This document shows, piece after piece, positions 37,901 through 45,510 of a stretch of DNA of 64,000 nucleotides. The position numbers were made by a program, and so were the translations under genes. Each line of letters begins with the position of its first letter. Positions within the stretch are counted from its first letter, which is position 1. The stretch is from an uncultured Bacilli bacterium (GTDB lineage: Bacteria; Bacillota_I; Bacilli_A; RF39; UBA660), in NCBI GenBank assembly GCA_934182615.1, contig CAKPRO010000002.1, positions 71,855 to 135,854 of the forward strand, read 5' to 3'. The notes beneath the pieces were generated by a model, which was given only the letters and a program-made list of their open reading frames with translations, was not told the origin of the DNA and made no database searches.

Positions 37901-39918
37901 AAGATGGTTTTTATACTAATTATGGTAATGAAGAAGGTAATGGTATTATAATAGATTATATAGAGCCAACCCCTGATAATGCTGATTTCTATATGTGGTC
38001 AATAGGAGAGAAAGTAGATTCTTATGAAATAACATTAACAGCTTCTAAGTATTCTACTTTGGGTACATATGAATTATCTTTATTAAATCACGCCTCAGCT
38101 AATACTAAATTCTCTATACTAGGATTTAATTATGCTACTTTAAATGAAGATATTAAATTAATAAATTATAGTGAAATACCTAGAGTAGCGAATACTGAGG
38201 ATGAGGCCAATACTGTTTTTGGTTTAAATATGAAATCAGGACAAAACGGTTGGATAACTAAAGGTAGTACTAACTTTACTACGGAAGGTAATAATAATGT
38301 TAATGGTACTATTGATTATCAAAGAGAGAATTCAGCAGGAGCTCCAGGATTGGTATTCTACTTCTATCACTCTAAGAATTTAACAACAACTCAAAGTCTA
38401 GGTAGTGTTACTATATCTCTTGTAGCTATTACTCCTATTGATGACTTAAATAATGAAGTAAAGAGAATTAATATTAATGTTAATTTAAATACTGCATTAT
38501 ATAATACTAATGACTATGAAGGAACTATTACTCCAGGTAAGAAGTATGAAATGTTTGCTACTAGTCCTGTTGATATAACAACTAAGAGTAGTTTTAGTAC
38601 TTATTATTCATTGTATATGGAAAGTGATACTACTCCATATAAAGAAGGATATCATCGTAGTTTAGTATCTACTTATTTATTACCAGTAAATACAGAACTT
38701 ACCATGATTGACTTTCATGTTGAAGATAAACCTGTTTACTATTACTATACAGTAACTGAAGAAGACTATAATAATGGCTTAATAGAGTATAATAACTATG
38801 GTGAAGTATCTTATCCATTATCTAAATTTGTTAAAATGGGTAGTACTAGTCCAAATAATAATTATGATGATAGTAGTGCTAATAATATATATTATAAAGA
38901 TAAGAAGACTGTTGAAGAGTTTATCTTTATGGTTGATTTTAAAGATACTAATATTGATACTGATGTTTTAGATAAGTCATTATTGATAGAACTTAGAAAT
39001 AATGATAATCAGACTTTAATTAGTGTACTTGGTATAGAGCAGTCTACTATGAAATATGATTTATATCATAATAAAGATGCTATAATAGAATTATCTGGTA
39101 GTTTATCTGATAGTACTATATATCGTGGTAAGAGTACTAATTTAATATTAGATACTAACTTTATTCAAGATAAAATAGCTACTGATACTATCTTTGATAC
39201 AAATTATGATGAACAGAAATTAGGTATAAAAATGACTATTCTTGATAGTAGGGGTACTCCTCTTACTAGTTCTAGTTTAATGGGAGTTAACTATACATAT
39301 AATGGTAATACTTATTATCCAAGATATGATGGTACTATAAGAATAAATATAACTGAGAAAATAGCTAATGTTCGTTCTAAGATAACTATTAATACTGAGA
39401 ATAGTAACCTTTCTAGTGGAGAATATACATTATTAATAGAATCCTTTGGATCAGCAGATGGTATCTACTACGGATTAAATTCATCTGATCAATTAGAACT
39501 TAAATTTACAGTTATTGATAATATATATGGTTTAAAAGTAAGTGCTAATGATAAGATGGTATTTATAGATAAGAATACTGGTTTTACGCTAAATAATAAT
39601 AACAGTTATGTATATAAAGTAGAATATACTTCAGGGTTATCTAATCCTAATACTAGAATTAAATTATTAAGAAGAGATTATAGTTCTATTTATACTGATG
39701 TATATAATGAAGTAGATTTAAAGAATTATGTAACTAATGTTTTAGATAATACTAATAATCCTAATGAATATTTACTTACTAATAATCCAAGTAGTGAATC
39801 ATCATATTTCTTATACTTTAAAGATAATCTATTAGATGGAACATATAAGTTAGTAGTAAGTTTATATGATAATAATAATTTTATAGGGGAAGTATATCAA
39901 TATATAATAATAAAATAG
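31930..39918 (+). CDS. Giant YGGG-repeat surface protein (2,662 aa)
   Basis: A basic head and one membrane helix (about 25-45) anchor the protein. Residues about 60-220 include a RGFNGWYTD ... IAKWTTAKV unit resembling Listeria-Bacteroides/InlB B repeats. From about 730 to 1,800 runs a solenoid of 22-30-residue repeats of the form TNVNINxGxIxxVYGGGN, probably a beta-helix. A non-repeat C-terminal third (1,800-2,662) ends without a sorting signal. The GTG at 31930 follows TAGGTGG at 5-nt spacing; the frame opens at 31921. Cys-containing loops (CRPNWWYGETTC, CNSYYGC) occur near 290 and 380. Adhesin or matrix role inferred. Confidence 0.75.
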   Translation: MHKIKSKFKHIKKLLKNNTKLKVRFLVGSSSLLLLVIGVTTYFATYSDLILEFNDDPDYVESSVKDNKVIINEVESDYYYYKSLNYTSNDGTLPTTDNKDIYNDNNLVQTKITYKGNDGTNKGYVSLSERQDTYVYFKMFEVNDNGTTDKSDDYVLIELIDNPFTDRPDDRGFNGWYTDYQNAKISYDSNYYERYVKVPVTYKDDKPEKIDITMIAKWTTAKVSYVGSNFNNAIRSLNTIGMKKVEKIKITYKEIDMTGYYYQVILSRGESYNGLYDERGNRLGNGTCRPNWWYGETTCTYYQRITNENFDENNTYYYLNNGYMTKLDNSTINREVLSEEVNTDLIDANMSTYYQEVSINYGESQTGYYNANGETTTGTCNSYYGCTNYKLLQYYNDNGEEEIFDVNKEYYYLVTRDTNILVLNNSINGSWSDNGDYPFTITSLHNGTKYNITWNANSAINCYNDINIENVTLYYGARINGIYNPPTNNTSGTLFGNYHNVKLGRGLTQNGNYPTLRSVVAGNSSSTGSNNNPTKYKFMLETGIYNSISLSMGASTSSWNDPDLYLNNKSVYGNDYDKAKKNNTALDIYYCASGSWGGNVYANTNSSTNKDISFDLTVKSGTFGSSKYDLSTGIYVGGRYGGTHYSARKAKIEGGYIYNLIGGPLSSDNRSGVNDIYIYMTGGSVDIIIGGAGTTATYGNRIVSVTGGTVNYSVFGGSNGSTGNEGDGTLNGTPYIYIGGTATIGDKNLISNNTTLFGAESGSVFGIGNGRSGYSTIGSCDNAIIIINDKATINNNVYGGGNYGATGVSSSSNTSYTNIIINDGFIEGSVYGGGNKNGSGSSSKTATVNITMNNGNVVGSIYGGSNEKGTIYGTVNVNINGGEVTNSVYGGGRGGYTNSSNSGTFVRDDVNVVIGDSSLNTTPIINKSVYGGSAYGTVNDSSSGTSVSSSKTKVTVNKGIIVNVFGGGEGNNTYTPYVMGDIEVTINNGTITNVFGGNDLKGKPNGNITVTINDGTITNTYGGGNETSANTTNVYLNGGTVDKIFGGSNISGTVTTSNVTASGGACTTLYGGNNAGGTTGVTNVLVDNGNITTVYGGGDRTSVTESTNVTINNKVGTVFGGSNLSGNIPITNIVVNDANINDVYGGNNQGGKVENTNIDINGTLIINVYGGGLKAETTTTNVNLNYGLITNVYGGGNEAGAITTNVNLGGANIINVFGGSNTSGEVKTTNIKNLSATTSDLSSSFTISESNINQTGATDILGSEKINVDITNNTGVSLPTWDLYILTSKSIFDSNWSSSKVEFDSTNNIYHIDEANQWYGTNTLNNNSTYSFEFNIHSYDTYDNFKILGYLLVGYDANGNKYIGKLNVDKIYGGNNLGGTTTSANINLTNGNINTIFGGGNKASVTTASTNINNVTVNKSIYGGGNEADVSSVTLNIDSSTIGNAENKAVIYGGGNAAKVTNSLEVKVNSSEVSGDIYGGGNKGEVETTVKMTLSNTHVTDNVFGGGNEAAVLKTDTKVLDNTSIDNNIYGGCNAAEVKEDTTLTVNNSTISNAIFGGGNGENSIVPGDETGELNPAKVLGNTNLVIGESTKVKTIYGGGNLGKVNKNTNVNTNNITVEDSIYGGGNAAVVGENTNIHISNTNVNDSVYAGGNGVLAVVNGNTNLDIDDNTTIGKHVFGGGNAAATGLEKNNNSKGIVNVVGATIGGNVYGGANTSRLYGDTTVNIGLSASSNKNLTKSPIVIGGTVFGGGEANASGSEEYDYSFISVTVGINININGEGYDTFTIGGSIFGSGNASSTTGYSYVNIKNYGTKEDIKRNISIQRANTVTLDNSYIELKGATDRTNEYSTVLFSLSRIDELKLINSSSLYLQNGGNLVKKLSSLAMNGTNEVKSEVTLDPETKLLSRNTNNRIYMLEGKNLNIATNENITSFGEVSGMTFFGMYLLSRNGDIVTALYNDYDPSAEVSSGDIYYFTKGSYVLGMHKTDHDITKDGFYTNYGNEEGNGIIIDYIEPTPDNADFYMWSIGEKVDSYEITLTASKYSTLGTYELSLLNHASANTKFSILGFNYATLNEDIKLINYSEIPRVANTEDEANTVFGLNMKSGQNGWITKGSTNFTTEGNNNVNGTIDYQRENSAGAPGLVFYFYHSKNLTTTQSLGSVTISLVAITPIDDLNNEVKRININVNLNTALYNTNDYEGTITPGKKYEMFATSPVDITTKSSFSTYYSLYMESDTTPYKEGYHRSLVSTYLLPVNTELTMIDFHVEDKPVYYYYTVTEEDYNNGLIEYNNYGEVSYPLSKFVKMGSTSPNNNYDDSSANNIYYKDKKTVEEFIFMVDFKDTNIDTDVLDKSLLIELRNNDNQTLISVLGIEQSTMKYDLYHNKDAIIELSGSLSDSTIYRGKSTNLILDTNFIQDKIATDTIFDTNYDEQKLGIKMTILDSRGTPLTSSSLMGVNYTYNGNTYYPRYDGTIRINITEKIANVRSKITINTENSNLSSGEYTLLIESFGSADGIYYGLNSSDQLELKFTVIDNIYGLKVSANDKMVFIDKNTGFTLNNNNSYVYKVEYTSGLSNPNTRIKLLRRDYSSIYTDVYNEVDLKNYVTNVLDNTNNPNEYLLTNNPSSESSYFLYFKDNLLDGTYKLVVSLYDNNNFIGEVYQYIIIK

Positions 39919-39927
39919 GAGGTTTAT

Positions 39928-40047
39928 ATGACAAGGAAAGAAATAGAAGAGTTAGTAGATGATGACATAGTAGAATTATCCAAAGTAATAGATAATTTTA
40001 TAAGTTTTCTAGAAAAAGAGTTAGTAGGTGATGATAATGCTAAATGA
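39928..40047 (+). CDS. Small acidic protein (39 aa)
   Basis: An ATG 8 nt after a perfect TAGGAGG ribosome site opens a 39-codon frame rich in Glu and Asp (MTRKEIEELVDDDIVELSKV...), predicted as one amphipathic helix. It starts 9 nt after the giant gene and overlaps the next gene by 11 nt. No family recognised. The arrangement, a tiny acidic ORF overlapping a large unknown cytosolic gene, parallels 6134/6279. Confidence 0.55.
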   Translation: MTRKEIEELVDDDIVELSKVIDNFISFLEKELVGDDNAK

Positions 40048-41521
40048 ATATAAGAATAAAATAGAATTACAAAAAGAAGTATTAGCGGCTTTACCTAGAA
40101 ATAATAATAAGAATAACAAATTATATAAAGCTAAAGTAGAAGAAATACTTAAAGAATATCAAGTAGATAAAGAGGTAGTAGAGGGAGAAATAACTAAGAG
40201 AAGAAATAGATATTTATCATTAGAAGATGATCCTAATATTGATAAATTAACCAAGAATATAGAACTACTACTACCTCAAATACCTTTACTAAATAAATAT
40301 AATTCCTCTTATGAGAAAAGTAATTTAGATATCATTTTATATGAATTAGGACATTTCTATAAAACTGATTTAGACAAAGTTAATAAAGATATAAATAGAG
40401 CTTTAGAAGTATTCTCTTTAGTAGGAATTCCTTTATCAATTGAAGACTTTAATTATAGTTATTATAGTGGTAATTATATGAAAAGATTCTTATCTAATGA
40501 AGTAAATGATGATATATTAAAGAAAGATTTTGAAGAGATATATTGGAAATGTCCTGATATTATTACGCATATTACTTTGAATTTTAAATATTTATATTAT
40601 AAGAATAAGAAGAAATTTGATCTATATTATGATCATTTAGTTAAAGAGTTAACTAGTAAAAAAGTATTAGAAGAATATCAAGAATTATATAGAAATAGAA
40701 GTACTTTAATAAGAAATAATGCTTATATATTACAAAATAATTTTATTGAAGGTAAACTTAATATTAGTGATTATTCTTTAGATAAAGTTAGTAAAGCCTA
40801 CAAATATGTAATAGAATTTTCTCCTAGTGAAAAGATAAATAAGGATATTAAGAAGTTATATCATTCTATTATAGAGTATAAGAATTACTTAGAATTTGAT
40901 TATATAATTAATGATATTAAAGCTTTATATAAAGAAAAAGATAAGTATAAAAATATTTATAGTACTAAGAAGAAAGAAATTGATAAATTAGAAAGAAATA
41001 TTATTAAGAATAATAAAAAAGTATTAAAACTAGTATCTAAGAATAAGATAGATAAGATTGATATATTAAATAGTAAAGTTAATACTGATATTAATAATTT
41101 AAAAAATTTATATGAAGAATTAGAAAGAAATTATTTTTTAGAAAGAATTTCTTCTTTAGAAGAAGATACTACTATCTATGATATATTCTTATTAGTGGAT
41201 TCTAATTATAATTATTTAATAGAATTGCTTAAGAATAAAGATATAGATATTAGTGAGATAAATAAATTAAGATTATTTGTATATAATCCATATAATTATA
41301 TTTTAAATAATATCTTAATATCTGAAGATAAAGATATTAGTATGCTTATTATGGATCGTTATAATTTATTTGGTTTTAATTTAACTAAAGATAAACTAGA
41401 TAAAGATAATATTGATAATTTAATTAAAGAGTTAGAGATTATTCTTAATAGTATTGTTATGAATAATAATAGAATTACTGATAGTAGAATTAAATTTATT
41501 AAAGATACTAATAATATATAA
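40037..41521 (+). CDS. Hypothetical coiled-coil protein (494 aa)
   Basis: The protein is lysine/asparagine/leucine-rich and helical, with no signal peptide or membrane segment. A clear coiled coil lies around residues 295-375 (KEIDKLERNIIKNNKKVLK and following heptads). The N-terminal 50 residues are basic. No domain is recognised. The ATG at 40037 follows GTAGGTGATG; earlier in-frame starts at 40028 and 40031 overlap that site. Translationally coupled to the small acidic ORF. Confidence 0.65.
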   Translation: MLNEYKNKIELQKEVLAALPRNNNKNNKLYKAKVEEILKEYQVDKEVVEGEITKRRNRYLSLEDDPNIDKLTKNIELLLPQIPLLNKYNSSYEKSNLDIILYELGHFYKTDLDKVNKDINRALEVFSLVGIPLSIEDFNYSYYSGNYMKRFLSNEVNDDILKKDFEEIYWKCPDIITHITLNFKYLYYKNKKKFDLYYDHLVKELTSKKVLEEYQELYRNRSTLIRNNAYILQNNFIEGKLNISDYSLDKVSKAYKYVIEFSPSEKINKDIKKLYHSIIEYKNYLEFDYIINDIKALYKEKDKYKNIYSTKKKEIDKLERNIIKNNKKVLKLVSKNKIDKIDILNSKVNTDINNLKNLYEELERNYFLERISSLEEDTTIYDIFLLVDSNYNYLIELLKNKDIDISEINKLRLFVYNPYNYILNNILISEDKDISMLIMDRYNLFGFNLTKDKLDKDNIDNLIKELEIILNSIVMNNNRITDSRIKFIKDTNNI

Positions 41522-41525
41522 TATA

Positions 41526-41556
41526 CACTCTAAGCTATAATCTTAGAGTGTTATTC
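41526..41556 (+). terminator. Probable terminator after the coiled-coil gene
   Basis: CACTCTAAG (41526-41534) pairs perfectly with CTTAGAGTG (41542-41550); the T tail is weak (TTATT). Confidence 0.55.
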
Positions 41557-41647
41557 TAAATCTTATTCTAAGTTTTAGAATAAATATCAACCATATATAT
41601 TATATTTGGTGTGAATACTTATTTTATTAAAAATATTTTCAAATATA

Positions 41648-41676
41648 TTGAATTTATTATTTATTTATGATATTAT
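41648..41676 (+). promoter_or_regulatory. Promoter of the leader-ORF/BspA transcript
   Basis: TTGAAT (41648-41653), a 17-nt spacer and extended -10 TGaTATTAT (41671-41676). No other promoter is seen between it and the BspA-repeat gene, so transcription of that gene must cross the terminator at 41816-41867. Confidence 0.6.
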
Positions 41677-41713
41677 TTATTTGTAAGAAAAGACTAGATA
41701 GGAGGTAATAAAT

Positions 41714-41860
41714 ATGAACTTAACCAGCAACATACACTTGTTTGTAGAAAATGGGGGGGGTTATTTATTACCATTTCTATATCTAGAATGTAATTTAAAT
41801 ATAAATAATATAAATAAAGACTATGAAATAACTAATAGAAATATTAGTGATTTTTCATAG
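41714..41860 (+). CDS. 48-codon leader ORF with G8 tract, ending in a terminator
   Basis: TAGGAGG at 41699-41705 lies 8 nt before the ATG, one of the best ribosome sites in the window. The product (MNLTSNIHLFVENGGGYLLP...) has no recognisable family. Codons 14-16 lie across eight consecutive G (41753-41760), a rare tract in such AT-rich DNA. The stop TAG (41858-41860) lies inside the 3' arm of an intrinsic terminator. Removing one G would give a stop at 41784-41786 and adding one a stop at 41791-41793, both before the hairpin. A regulatory leader peptide is the preferred reading; a real small protein is the alternative. Confidence 0.6.
   Translation: MNLTSNIHLFVENGGGYLLPFLYLECNLNINNINKDYEITNRNISDFS
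41753..41760 (+). repeat. Homopolymer G8 tract
   Basis: Eight consecutive G inside the leader ORF. It is a classic slipped-strand contingency-locus substrate. Confidence 0.85.
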
Positions 41861-41867
41861 TCTTTTT
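41816..41867 (+). terminator. Terminator/attenuator overlapping the leader ORF
   Basis: A 13-bp outer stem, AAAGACTATGAAA (41816-41828) with TTTCATAGTCTTT (41853-41865), encloses an inner 7-bp stem ACTAATA/TATTAGT with a GAAA loop, followed by TTG. The leader stop codon is in the 3' arm. The next gene starts 19 nt further on. Confidence 0.8.
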
Positions 41868-41885
41868 GTTATGGGAGGAATAATT

Positions 41886-44036
41886 ATGAATAAGTATAAG
41901 TTATATATGATATTTGGCATAGTATTATTAGGTTTATCTATTACTGGTAGTTTAGCATATTATATATGGAGTAGTAGTACTACTAGTATATCAGGTAATT
42001 TATGTTTACCTGAAATATATTTTACCGGAGGAGCTACGATTAATAGTAAATTAAAACCAGTATCTAGTAAAGAAGAAGGATTAATTAAAGAAATAGAAGT
42101 AAACTTACATAAGACTTGTAATAATGATACAGCAGTAATGAATTTATATTTAAGTTTAGATTTATTACCAGTAGCCTTACAAGAAAATACTTTTGTATAT
42201 GAATTATATAATGGTAATAATGAAAGAATATCAAGTGGTAACTTTAGTGATAAGAAACAAGGTGATACTGTAACACTAGCTGAAAATGAAATAGTAACTA
42301 GTGATGTATCTATATATACTTTATATATTTATATAGATGGTAATAGAGATAATCCTATTACTATGACTAACCAAAATTTTAGATTTAATATCTATGGAGA
42401 AGGAACTGGAGCTATATATAAAGAAAATGTAATACAAAATGAAACAACAACACCATCTAGTTCTTCTTCAACCTTTCTAAATACTGAAGTATTAAGAAAT
42501 CAAATAGAATCTATAACCATAGAAAAGACTAATGTCGTACCAAATGATGCTAAATATAGTAAAGATATATCTTCGAAGCAAGATGGTAGTGTTATGCTAT
42601 GGTACACCGATAAAGATAATAATAGTTTATATGAAATATCAATAGGTAGTGAGAATGGTTCAGTTGAAGCTAATACTAATGGCTCAGGAATGTTTGCATA
42701 CTTAGATAATGTATCTACGTTAGATTTAACTGGACTAGATACCAGTAATATGACTAGTATGAGTAATATGTTTTATAATAGTAAGAGTTTAACAGATATA
42801 GATTTATCTGGATTTGATACATCAAAAGTGGTTAACATGAATGGTATGTTTTACGGATGCAATAATCTAAAGAATATAGATGTATCTAACTTCAACACTA
42901 GCAAAGTAACAAATATGAGTCGTATGTTTTACGATAACAATTCTTTAACTAGTCTTGATTTATCTAGCTTTGACACTGGCAGAGTTAACACTACTTGGAA
43001 TATGTTTGCCGGTTGTACTAATTTAACAAAATTGAATTTAAGTAATTTTAATACTAGTAATGTCATTAATATGAGTAGTATGTTTGGAGAATGCCATAAC
43101 TTAAAAGAACTTGATATTTCAAGTTTTGATACATCAAAAGTAACTAATATGGCGTATTTATTTTTTAACTGTTATAGTTTATTGAAGTTAGATTTAAGTA
43201 ACTTTAATACTAGTAATGTAACTAATATGGCTCGAATGTTTTATAATTGTAATAGTTTAAATTTATTAAATGTAAGTAGCTTTGATACATCAAATGTTAC
43301 TAATATGGATAGAATATTTGGTGGTTGTAGTTCTTTAGTAACTTTAGATTTAAGTAATTTTAATACGAATAAAATTACTAACATGAATGGCATGTTTTTA
43401 AAATGTAGTAGTTTAGTAAATTTATATATTAATAACTTTGATACTTCGAATGTCACTGATATGAATTATATGTTTCGAGAATGTTCTAATCTAAAAAAAT
43501 TAAATTTAAGTAGTTTTGATACTTCGAATGTCACTGATATGAATTATATGTTTTTTAAATGTTCTTCATTAGCTTCGATAGATTTAAATAATTTTAATAC
43601 TATTAAAGTTACTAATATGAGTAACATGTTTAGAGAGTGTATAGCACTTGAAACTTTAGATTTATCTAGTTTTAATACTAGTAATGTTACTGATATGAGT
43701 TATATGTTTCATGGTTGCAGTAAATTAAGTAATATTAATGTTAGTTCTTTTGATACAAGTAATGTTACTAATATGAGAAATATGTTTAGTAGATGTTTTG
43801 CTATGATTAATTTAGATTTATCTAATTTTAATATGAGTAAAGTTATTAATGCTAATTCAATGTTTTTTCAATCTTCAAATATTCAAAAAATTGATTTAAG
43901 AAAAGCCGACTTTTCTAATATAACTGATTATGGTACTATGTTTAGTAGTAATCCAACTATTATAGTTAAAGATAATATTCAAAAGAAATGGCTTACTGAT
44001 AAATATACTACTCTTACTAATGTAATAGTAGGTTAA
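41886..44036 (+). CDS. BspA/DUF285-type repeat surface protein (716 aa)
   Basis: An N-terminal signal/anchor (about 5-27) is followed by a camelysin-like domain (LCLPEIYFTGGATINSKLKP ...) to about 190 and a Ser/Thr linker. Then come 15 full 24-residue repeats plus one degenerate repeat, of the type LDLSSFDTSNVTNMSxMFxxCxxL (about 275-690). These are the leucine-rich BspA-like/DUF285 repeats of mycoplasma and gut Firmicutes surface proteins; F-D and F-N versions tend to alternate. GGGAGGAAT at 41873-41881 supports ATG 41886. Translation of this gene does not fuse with the leader in any G-tract frame. Confidence 0.88.
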   Translation: MNKYKLYMIFGIVLLGLSITGSLAYYIWSSSTTSISGNLCLPEIYFTGGATINSKLKPVSSKEEGLIKEIEVNLHKTCNNDTAVMNLYLSLDLLPVALQENTFVYELYNGNNERISSGNFSDKKQGDTVTLAENEIVTSDVSIYTLYIYIDGNRDNPITMTNQNFRFNIYGEGTGAIYKENVIQNETTTPSSSSSTFLNTEVLRNQIESITIEKTNVVPNDAKYSKDISSKQDGSVMLWYTDKDNNSLYEISIGSENGSVEANTNGSGMFAYLDNVSTLDLTGLDTSNMTSMSNMFYNSKSLTDIDLSGFDTSKVVNMNGMFYGCNNLKNIDVSNFNTSKVTNMSRMFYDNNSLTSLDLSSFDTGRVNTTWNMFAGCTNLTKLNLSNFNTSNVINMSSMFGECHNLKELDISSFDTSKVTNMAYLFFNCYSLLKLDLSNFNTSNVTNMARMFYNCNSLNLLNVSSFDTSNVTNMDRIFGGCSSLVTLDLSNFNTNKITNMNGMFLKCSSLVNLYINNFDTSNVTDMNYMFRECSNLKKLNLSSFDTSNVTDMNYMFFKCSSLASIDLNNFNTIKVTNMSNMFRECIALETLDLSSFNTSNVTDMSYMFHGCSKLSNINVSSFDTSNVTNMRNMFSRCFAMINLDLSNFNMSKVINANSMFFQSSNIQKIDLRKADFSNITDYGTMFSSNPTIIVKDNIQKKWLTDKYTTLTNVIVG

Positions 44037-44063
44037 GAAGATACTAGTTATCTTTCTTTTTAT
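44035..44063 (+). terminator. Terminator after the BspA-repeat gene
   Basis: AAGATA (44038-44043) pairs with TATCTT (44049-44054), then TCTTTTTATTT. Confidence 0.6.
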
Positions 44064-44116
44064 TTGGAGTTATCTTAGTTAGAAAGTATTTCACTGTGAA
44101 TATGATATCTTATTGT

Positions 44117-44144
44117 TTCTTCCTAGACTATAGGCTAGGAAGAA
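44117..44144. repeat. Conserved-loop hairpin, copy 5
   Basis: Perfect stem TTCTTCCTAG with CTAGGAAGAA around ACTATAGG. The 12-nt centre AGACTATAGGCT equals that of the hairpin at 2617-2642. A second, unrelated hairpin, CATGAAAAT/ATTTTCATG (44145-44169), follows directly. Confidence 0.8.
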
Positions 44145-44219
44145 CATGAAAATACCTTGGATTTTCATGAAAAGTATAATAAAAATAGTAATTTTATTAA
44201 AAAGTATATAATTAATAAC

Positions 44220-44248
44220 TTGCATAAGAAAAAGTTATATGCTATACT
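44220..44248 (+). promoter_or_regulatory. Promoter of the second SipW/TasA operon
   Basis: TTGCAT (44220-44225), a 17-nt spacer and extended -10 TGcTATACT (44243-44248). Confidence 0.7.
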
Positions 44249-44263
44249 TAAGATGGTGATAGT

Positions 44264-44902
44264 ATGAAGAAAGTTTTAAAAGGAATAGGAATAGTTTTAG
44301 TAGGAGTGTATGCCATAGTTGCAATAACACTAACAGTATTTTTATTAAATTATAATAAGTATAATATAACAGAATTAAATAATAAATCACTTATAATAGT
44401 AAGAGATGAAGAATTAAAACCAGATTTTCAAAAAGGAGATTTAGTAATAGTAAATAAAGATGCTAATAAAGATATAAAAGTAGGAGATAAAATATTCTTC
44501 TATGACAATTATAAACAAACAGTATCAGTTAACTTAGGAACAGTATTAGAAAAAGAAACAATAACCAAAGAAGAATCAACATTTGTTGTAGATGGTGATC
44601 ATGCAGTATCCAGTGAATATGTAATAGGTACTGCTAGAACAAGCAAAACATATAGTAAGTTAGGCACTATACTAGGAATATTAGAATCAAGATTTGGTTT
44701 CTTATTTATGATAATATTCCCAATATTAATATTATTTATTTATGAAATATATGTTGTAATAAAAGAATTAAAAGAATCAAAATATGATGACGAAGAAGAA
44801 GAACCAAAAAAGAAATCTAAAAAAGATAAAAAAGAAGAAGTAGAACAAAAAGAAATAAAAGAAGAAAAAGAAGAAATCAAAGAAGAGAAAGATGAAGAAT
44901 AA
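44264..44902 (+). CDS. SipW-like protein lacking the catalytic Ser and His
   Basis: The 212-residue protein has the plan of an S26B signal peptidase: N-terminal helix (about 7-30), beta core, C-terminal helix (about 143-165), then a highly charged Lys/Glu tail (170-212). The core follows the family around KPDFQKGDLVIVNK and VVDGDHAVSSEYVIGTA. Where active members have SGSMEP this one reads VRDEELKP, and where they have THR it reads SVNLGTVLE, so both catalytic residues are missing. It heads an operon that also encodes an intact SipW. Probably a non-catalytic partner or assembly factor. Confidence 0.65.
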   Translation: MKKVLKGIGIVLVGVYAIVAITLTVFLLNYNKYNITELNNKSLIIVRDEELKPDFQKGDLVIVNKDANKDIKVGDKIFFYDNYKQTVSVNLGTVLEKETITKEESTFVVDGDHAVSSEYVIGTARTSKTYSKLGTILGILESRFGFLFMIIFPILILFIYEIYVVIKELKESKYDDEEEEPKKKSKKDKKEEVEQKEIKEEKEEIKEEKDEE

Positions 44903-45494
44903 AAATATTTTAGTAGTAGTATCATTAATCTTAGTATTTATAACAATATATATAATAAGAGATACATATGGACTATTTGAAAGTAAAAATATAATGAATA
45001 CAAATACAAATATAGCAAAATGGAATGTATTAATTAATGGAACAGATATAAAAAGTGGAGAAAACTTTGTAGTAGATTCTGTTAATATAGTAGGTTCTGA
45101 TAGTGTAAAAAATGGTAAGATGGCACCAGGTACAGAAGGATATTTTGATATATTAATAGATCCTACTGATACTGATACATCAATATTATATAGTGTTACC
45201 TTTGATTTTACCAAAGTAAATGGTAGTTTTGCTATAGATAGAATAGAAGAAACCACTAGTGGTAATTTAATTAGAACAGGAGAAAATACTTATAGTAAAG
45301 TAATAACTCTAGAAGAAATAAAGAATAAAGTAACAAATACAATAAGAGTATATATAAAATGGAATAATGTTGAAGAAAATAATGAAGAAGATAGTAAAAT
45401 AGGCTTAACTAAAGATAATTTTATTAGTATACCAGTATCTGTTTCTGTTATTCAGTATCTAGGAGAACCAGTAGTAGAATATCAAAATGAATAA
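44892..45494 (+). CDS. TasA/CalY-like secreted protein (200 aa)
   Basis: Signal peptide about 1-24, then NTNTNIAKWNVLINGTDIKS, the same motif as SINVARWRILVN in the minus-strand protein at 29413. GYFDILIDPTDTDTSILYSV and TNTIRVYIKWNN follow, matching its strand pattern. It overlaps the preceding gene by 11 nt and is followed by an active-looking SipW. Probable fibre/matrix subunit. Confidence 0.75.
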   Translation: MKNKNILVVVSLILVFITIYIIRDTYGLFESKNIMNTNTNIAKWNVLINGTDIKSGENFVVDSVNIVGSDSVKNGKMAPGTEGYFDILIDPTDTDTSILYSVTFDFTKVNGSFAIDRIEETTSGNLIRTGENTYSKVITLEEIKNKVTNTIRVYIKWNNVEENNEEDSKIGLTKDNFISIPVSVSVIQYLGEPVVEYQNE

Positions 45495-45510
45495 TAAAGC
45501 GGTGATATAA

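Noticed and set aside
43050..43850. Near-identical 72-nt repeats that could be a DNA-level array
   Set aside because: Period equals 24 codons and the changes keep the BspA repeat consensus, so selection is on protein.
44777..45256. Long minus-strand ORF (159 aa) opposite the SipW-like and TasA-like genes
   Set aside because: It is Phe/Leu-rich because it reads the Lys/Glu codons backwards, has no ribosome site, and lies over two well-supported genes.
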